Shown here one piece after another: positions 3,556 to 7,274 of a stretch of DNA of 7,274 nt. Made by a program: the position numbers and the translations under genes. The stretch is from Chitinophagales bacterium (GTDB taxonomy: Bacteria; Bacteroidota; Bacteroidia; Chitinophagales; Saprospiraceae), in assembly GCA_013297575.1 (NCBI GenBank), contig JAAFHO010000281.1, forward strand, positions 1-7,274, read 5' to 3'. The notes beneath the pieces are model-generated. The model was given only the letters and a program-made list of their open reading frames with translations. It did no database searches and was not told the DNA's origin. Within the stretch, counting starts at the first letter, position 1. Every line of letters begins with the position of its first letter.

Positions 3556-6516
3556 ATGCAAATTATTACAAAATTTATCTTGAGAACACTGCTCGTTATG
3601 TGCATTGTTGGTTTGGGTGTACAATTTACCCACGCCCAACGCACCATAACAGGAACAGTAAAAGACCAAGAAACTGGTGAACTGCTCATCGGAGTAACCT
3701 TGGTCGAAAAAGAATCCAGGGGTAACGGTGCTGTTACTGACCTAGATGGTAATTTTACCATTAAAGTGAGCGACCGCGCTACGGCCTTGATCGTGAACTA
3801 CACTGGTTATCAGGAAACGGAACAAAGTATCGTAGGTACCAATACCGTTCAAATCACAATGTCCACTAGCGCTATTTTGAAAGAAGTAGTGGTGATCGGT
3901 TATGGTACCGTAAAGCGCGAAGACGCAACGGGCTTGGTACAAACCGTCTCCACCGATAAGTTCAACAGAGGCGCTATTACCAGCCCACAGGAATTACTGG
4001 CGGGTAAAGTAGCTGGCGTGGTGATCACAACAGATGGTTCTCCTGGCGGCGGATCTCAAATTCGTATCCGCGGCGAATCTTCCCTTACTGCCTCTAAAGA
4101 TCCTTTGATCGTTATTGATGGTGTACCGGTGGAAACCAGTGAATTGGCAGGTAACAGGAACGTACTCAACCTCATCAATCCAAATGATATTGAAACATTT
4201 ACCGTTCTGAAAGATGCATCTGCTGCTGCTATTTATGGTAACCGCGCATCCGGTGGTGTCATCATTATCACGACTAAAAAAGGAGCACTAGGCAAAAAAA
4301 TCCGAGTGGATTATAACGTGAATGTGTCATCTGGCCAAACTGCAGGTCGTATTGATGTACTAACAGCAGATGAGTTCAGGGCTGCTATCCGTGCCAACTA
4401 TGCGGAGGATCACCCGTCTTTGAAACTACTGGGTAATACCAGCACCGATTGGCAGGATGAAATTTACCAAAGTGCATTTGGCCAAGATCATAACCTAAGC
4501 CTTTCTGGCGGTGTTGGCATGGTGCCATACCGTGTTTCTTTAGGCTATACCAATAAAGACGGTCTGCTCAAAACAGATAATTTTAGCCGCTATACATTAG
4601 GTGTCAACCTGAATCCAAAGTTTTTGAATAATCGCCTCCAGTTGAATTTGGGCTTTAAAGGTATGCTGTCCGATAACCACTTTGCCGATAAGGGTGCGAT
4701 CGGTGGGGCTTTAAGTTTTGATCCAACCCAACCCGTTCGCCAAGATACCAGTGAGCGTTTTGGCGGCTATACTACTTGGCTCAATACGGGCAATAGCAAT
4801 CCAAATAGCCTTGCAACCACTAATCCTTTGGCACGTTTGAACTTAACAGATGATAACTCTACGGTAAATCATTATATTACAAATGCTACCATCGATTATC
4901 GTTTTGCTAAAGTACCGCAGTTACGCTACAACCTTAACTTAGCGTATGATCGTTCCAATGGCTCGGGCACAAAAGTTATCCCTAATTACGCCGCTTTTTC
5001 GTTTAATAATTTAACGGGTGGCGGGACAAATAACAAATACGAGGAAACAAAGACCAATGCACTATTGGAAACGTATGTGAATTATAAAGAAACATTTGGT
5101 GGCGTACATGATATAGATCTTTTGGTGGGTTACTCTTGGCAGAAATTTACAAGAAATAAACTTTCTGTCAATTCTGATGCTGCTGGTACACCTGCTAACA
5201 CCGTAAACGATTACGACGGGTCAGAGTTGGTGTTATTGTCTATGTTTACCCGCTTGAACTATACTTTTAAAGATCGTTACTTATTAACAGCATCTGTGCG
5301 TCGCGACGGAACCTCCCGCTTTGCGCCAGAGCATCGTTGGGGTAATTTCCCAGCATTAGCAGCTGCTGTCAAAATAATTGAAAATAAAAACAAATACTTC
5401 AATAACTTAAAAATTCGCGCAAGTTGGGGTATTACCGGACAACAAGCAATCGGTAATGATTATGCTTATCTTCCAACTTATCAGGTGGGTTTGCCAACGG
5501 TACAGTACCAATTTGGTAGTGCTTTTGATACCATTATCCGCCCAAATGGATACGCTTATGACATTAAGTGGGAACAAACAAGTTCTACTAATTTAGGTGT
5601 TGATTTTAGCATTATCAACGACCGATTGAGCGGCTCGGTAGATGTTTATCAACGCAATACTTCTGATATGCTTACAGAGATCAACTTTGCCGCATTATCC
5701 AATTTGACCAATGTGGTGGTGGACAATGTAGGCAAAATGACCACAAAAGGCGTAGAGGTGTCGCTAAATATGACACCGATTAAAACCAAGACAGTTCGAT
5801 GGGACTTGAGTACGAATATGGCCTATAACTATAACAGGGTGAAACTACTCACCAATATCGTCGATTCCACCAAGTACGGTTTGGAAACTGGCGGTATTGC
5901 CGGTGGCGTTGGTAATAATATTCAGATCCACACTGCTGGTTATGCACCTTCTTCGTTCTTTGTTTATGAACAATTATACGATGAAAATGGCAATATTTTA
6001 GAAGGTCAATTTGTAGATCGCGATGGCAATGGCAAATATGACAATAAAGACAAATACCGCTACAGACAACCAGCACCACTGTATTCATTTGGTATCTCTA
6101 GTAATTTGAAAATCGCCAATTTCGATTTCTCCTTTGCAGGTCGCGCATTCCTTGGTAACTATGTCTATAATAATATCCAAACGGATATGGGTTTCTTGAA
6201 TAGGCTCTACCAAACCACCAATTATTTGCAAAACATCAATCAATCGGCGGTTGACTTAAATGTAAAAGAACAAAGTAAATTAACATTCAGTGACCACTTC
6301 ATTACCGATGCTTCGTTTTTCCGCATTGACCATATTACGGCAGGTTATAATTTCCAATCCTTGATCGGTAAATACCTGCGTTTATACGCTACGATTCAAA
6401 ATCCTTTTGTTATAACTAAGTATAACGGTTTGGATCCTGAAATCAATAATGGTATCGACAATAGCGTATATCCGCGTCCACGTACTTATCTCGCCGGAGT
6501 AAGTGTTAGTTTTTAA
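3556..6516 (+). CDS. SusC/RagA-family TonB-dependent outer-membrane transporter, complete
   Basis: Outer-membrane beta-barrel that imports oligosaccharides using TonB/ExbBD energy, working as a complex with the SusD lipoprotein encoded next. Of 986 residues, about 1-28 form the signal peptide (ending VQFTHAQ). Residues 29-105 are a carboxypeptidase-D-regulatory-like domain (TITGTVKDQETGELLIGVTL). Residues 108-117 (LKEVVVIGYG) are the TonB-box region. Residues 120-243 are the plug, with the SusC signatures LLAGKVAGVVI, GGGSQIRIRGESSL, DPLIVIDGVPVE and VLKDASAAAIYGNRASGGV. The remainder is the barrel, ending YPRPRTYLAGVSVSF with the terminal Phe typical of outer-membrane barrels. Residues 821-832 (DRDGNGKYDNKD) have a DxDxN....D..D spacing like a calcium-binding loop. 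Length and domain order are normal for SusC, with no frameshift. The ATG at 3556 directly begins the signal peptide. The substrate cannot be read from SusC alone; the SusD neighbour suggests an alpha-glucan. Confidence 0.97.
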   Translation: MQIITKFILRTLLVMCIVGLGVQFTHAQRTITGTVKDQETGELLIGVTLVEKESRGNGAVTDLDGNFTIKVSDRATALIVNYTGYQETEQSIVGTNTVQITMSTSAILKEVVVIGYGTVKREDATGLVQTVSTDKFNRGAITSPQELLAGKVAGVVITTDGSPGGGSQIRIRGESSLTASKDPLIVIDGVPVETSELAGNRNVLNLINPNDIETFTVLKDASAAAIYGNRASGGVIIITTKKGALGKKIRVDYNVNVSSGQTAGRIDVLTADEFRAAIRANYAEDHPSLKLLGNTSTDWQDEIYQSAFGQDHNLSLSGGVGMVPYRVSLGYTNKDGLLKTDNFSRYTLGVNLNPKFLNNRLQLNLGFKGMLSDNHFADKGAIGGALSFDPTQPVRQDTSERFGGYTTWLNTGNSNPNSLATTNPLARLNLTDDNSTVNHYITNATIDYRFAKVPQLRYNLNLAYDRSNGSGTKVIPNYAAFSFNNLTGGGTNNKYEETKTNALLETYVNYKETFGGVHDIDLLVGYSWQKFTRNKLSVNSDAAGTPANTVNDYDGSELVLLSMFTRLNYTFKDRYLLTASVRRDGTSRFAPEHRWGNFPALAAAVKIIENKNKYFNNLKIRASWGITGQQAIGNDYAYLPTYQVGLPTVQYQFGSAFDTIIRPNGYAYDIKWEQTSSTNLGVDFSIINDRLSGSVDVYQRNTSDMLTEINFAALSNLTNVVVDNVGKMTTKGVEVSLNMTPIKTKTVRWDLSTNMAYNYNRVKLLTNIVDSTKYGLETGGIAGGVGNNIQIHTAGYAPSSFFVYEQLYDENGNILEGQFVDRDGNGKYDNKDKYRYRQPAPLYSFGISSNLKIANFDFSFAGRAFLGNYVYNNIQTDMGFLNRLYQTTNYLQNINQSAVDLNVKEQSKLTFSDHFITDASFFRIDHITAGYNFQSLIGKYLRLYATIQNPFVITKYNGLDPEINNGIDNSVYPRPRTYLAGVSVSF

Positions 6517-6536
6517 ACCATAAAAAAATTGTTATT

Positions 6537-7274
6537 ATGATACATAATATTAAAATATTTAGCGTCCTCTTTTTATTGTTGGGCGCCGTAGGTTGCTTCA
6601 AAGACCTGAATACAAAACCCATCGACCCCGATCTTTTAGTGGCCGATAGGGTATATGAAAACCCCGAAGCCTATAAGCAGGTATTGGCCAAATTATACGC
6701 CGGTTTGGCGGTTTCTGGCCAACAAGGCCCTGCTGGGCAATCCGATATTAAGGATATTGACGAAGGCTTCGGACAATACTTGCGTGGTTATTGGTACCAC
6801 CAAGAACTCACTACCGATGAAGCGGTTATCGGCTGGAACGACCAAACCATCAAGGACTTCCATGCACAAACATGGACGGATGGCGATGGTTTTATGTATG
6901 CGTTCTATAGCAGGATTTTTGTACAAATCGCACTTACCAACGAGTACTTGCGCGAAACAACCGATGCAAAACTCGACGATCGTAAAGTAGCAGGACCACT
7001 CCGCGACCAAATAAAAGCATACCGTGCCGAAGCGCGTTTTTTACGTGCTTTGAGTTACTGGCACGGTTTGGATTTGTTCCGCAATACACCATTTGCAAAA
7101 GAAGATTCATTTGTAGGTGATATTCCAAAACAAACAACCGGTAGTGAACTATTTGCTTTTATCGAATCTGAACTAAAAGCAATTGAGCCAGACTTGTATG
7201 CACCACGCACCAATGAATATGGTCGTGCCGACAGGGGCGCGGCTTGGACGCTTTTGGCAAAATTGTACCTTAAT
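6537..7274 (+). CDS. SusD/RagB-family surface glycan-binding lipoprotein, N-terminal part, truncated by the window edge
   Basis: Lipoprotein lid of the SusC transporter that captures oligosaccharides at the cell surface. The visible 246 residues begin MIHNIKIFSVLFLLLGAVGC, a lipoprotein signal peptide with lipobox AVGC (C20 lipidated). The mature start FKDLNTKPIDPD is followed by YKQVLAKLYAGLAVSGQQG (46-64), QELTTDEAVIGWND (89-102) and the SusD signature helix AYRAEARFLRALSYWHGLDL (161-180) with FRNTPF. Next come the helical ELFAFIESELKAI and YGRADRGAAWTLLAKLYLN (228-246). These are the TPR-like helices of the SusD N-terminal half. From memory, motif order and wording (TDE..W, YRAEAR, IESELK, YGRA.R.AA) resemble B. 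thetaiotaomicron SusD, the starch binder. That suggests, but does not prove, an alpha-glucan ligand. The start lies 20 bp after the susC stop with no terminator between, so the two genes form an operon. The C-terminal half is outside the window. Confidence 0.95.
   Translation, partial: MIHNIKIFSVLFLLLGAVGCFKDLNTKPIDPDLLVADRVYENPEAYKQVLAKLYAGLAVSGQQGPAGQSDIKDIDEGFGQYLRGYWYHQELTTDEAVIGWNDQTIKDFHAQTWTDGDGFMYAFYSRIFVQIALTNEYLRETTDAKLDDRKVAGPLRDQIKAYRAEARFLRALSYWHGLDLFRNTPFAKEDSFVGDIPKQTTGSELFAFIESELKAIEPDLYAPRTNEYGRADRGAAWTLLAKLYLN

Noticed and set aside
5683..5694. AACTTTGCCGCA, 12 bp identical to the core of the intergenic repeats
   Set aside because: It lies inside the susC reading frame, encoding part of INFAAL, lacks the palindromic right arm, and is probably chance.
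6517..6536. A separate promoter or terminator between susC and the SusD gene
   Set aside because: The 20-bp gap holds no hairpin or TAnnTTTG box and is best read as an operon spacer.
6655..7137. Plus-strand frame at 6655-6990 and minus-strand frames at 6693-7010 and 6934-7137
   Set aside because: They overlap the SusD reading frame, which starts at 6537 and is open to the window edge with clear SusD motifs.

Overview
The window looks like a member of the Bacteroidota, probably from a Chitinophagia-, Saprospiria- or Sphingobacteriia-like lineage. The evidence is a SusC/SusD outer-membrane pair, a protein ending in a type IX secretion system (T9SS) sorting domain, absence of Shine-Dalgarno sites before the starts, and upstream boxes of the Bacteroidota -7 form TAnnTTTG. 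The exact taxon cannot be fixed from this sequence. No RNA gene, mobile element or CRISPR array is visible.

Layout. Positions 1-497 (minus) hold the N-terminal 165 residues of fumarylacetoacetase, the last enzyme of tyrosine breakdown; the gene runs off the left edge. Positions 590-1327 (minus) hold a complete isoprenyl transferase (undecaprenyl diphosphate synthase, UppS). Each has its own TAnCTTTGCC box just upstream. Positions 1400-1491 carry a strong minus-strand intrinsic terminator plus a second hairpin. Positions 1494-3266 (minus) hold a 590-residue exported protein made of five tandem SusE/SusF-type carbohydrate-binding repeats and a C-terminal T9SS sorting domain. After a 289-bp divergent intergenic region, positions 3556-6516 (plus) hold a complete SusC-family TonB-dependent transporter, followed 20 bp later by a SusD-family lipoprotein (6537 to the right edge, 246 residues, incomplete).

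How they fit together. SusC and SusD would form a lidded outer-membrane pump importing an oligosaccharide, with SusD resembling the starch-type branch. The divergently transcribed repeat protein is probably an accessory glycan binder of the same locus. In the classical Sus system SusE and SusF are surface lipoproteins encoded downstream of susD. Here the comparable domains are on a divergent gene, have no lipobox, and appear to be exported by T9SS.

The most notable non-coding signal is the divergent intergenic region. It has two 28-bp direct repeats (26/28 identical), each centred on a (near-)palindrome that places TAnnTTTG boxes on both strands. A leader motif is also shared, in inverted orientation, by the 5' ends of both divergent genes. 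This suggests co-regulation of the SusE/F-like gene and susCD, but that is an inference. The two housekeeping genes on the left are probably unrelated to the glycan locus.
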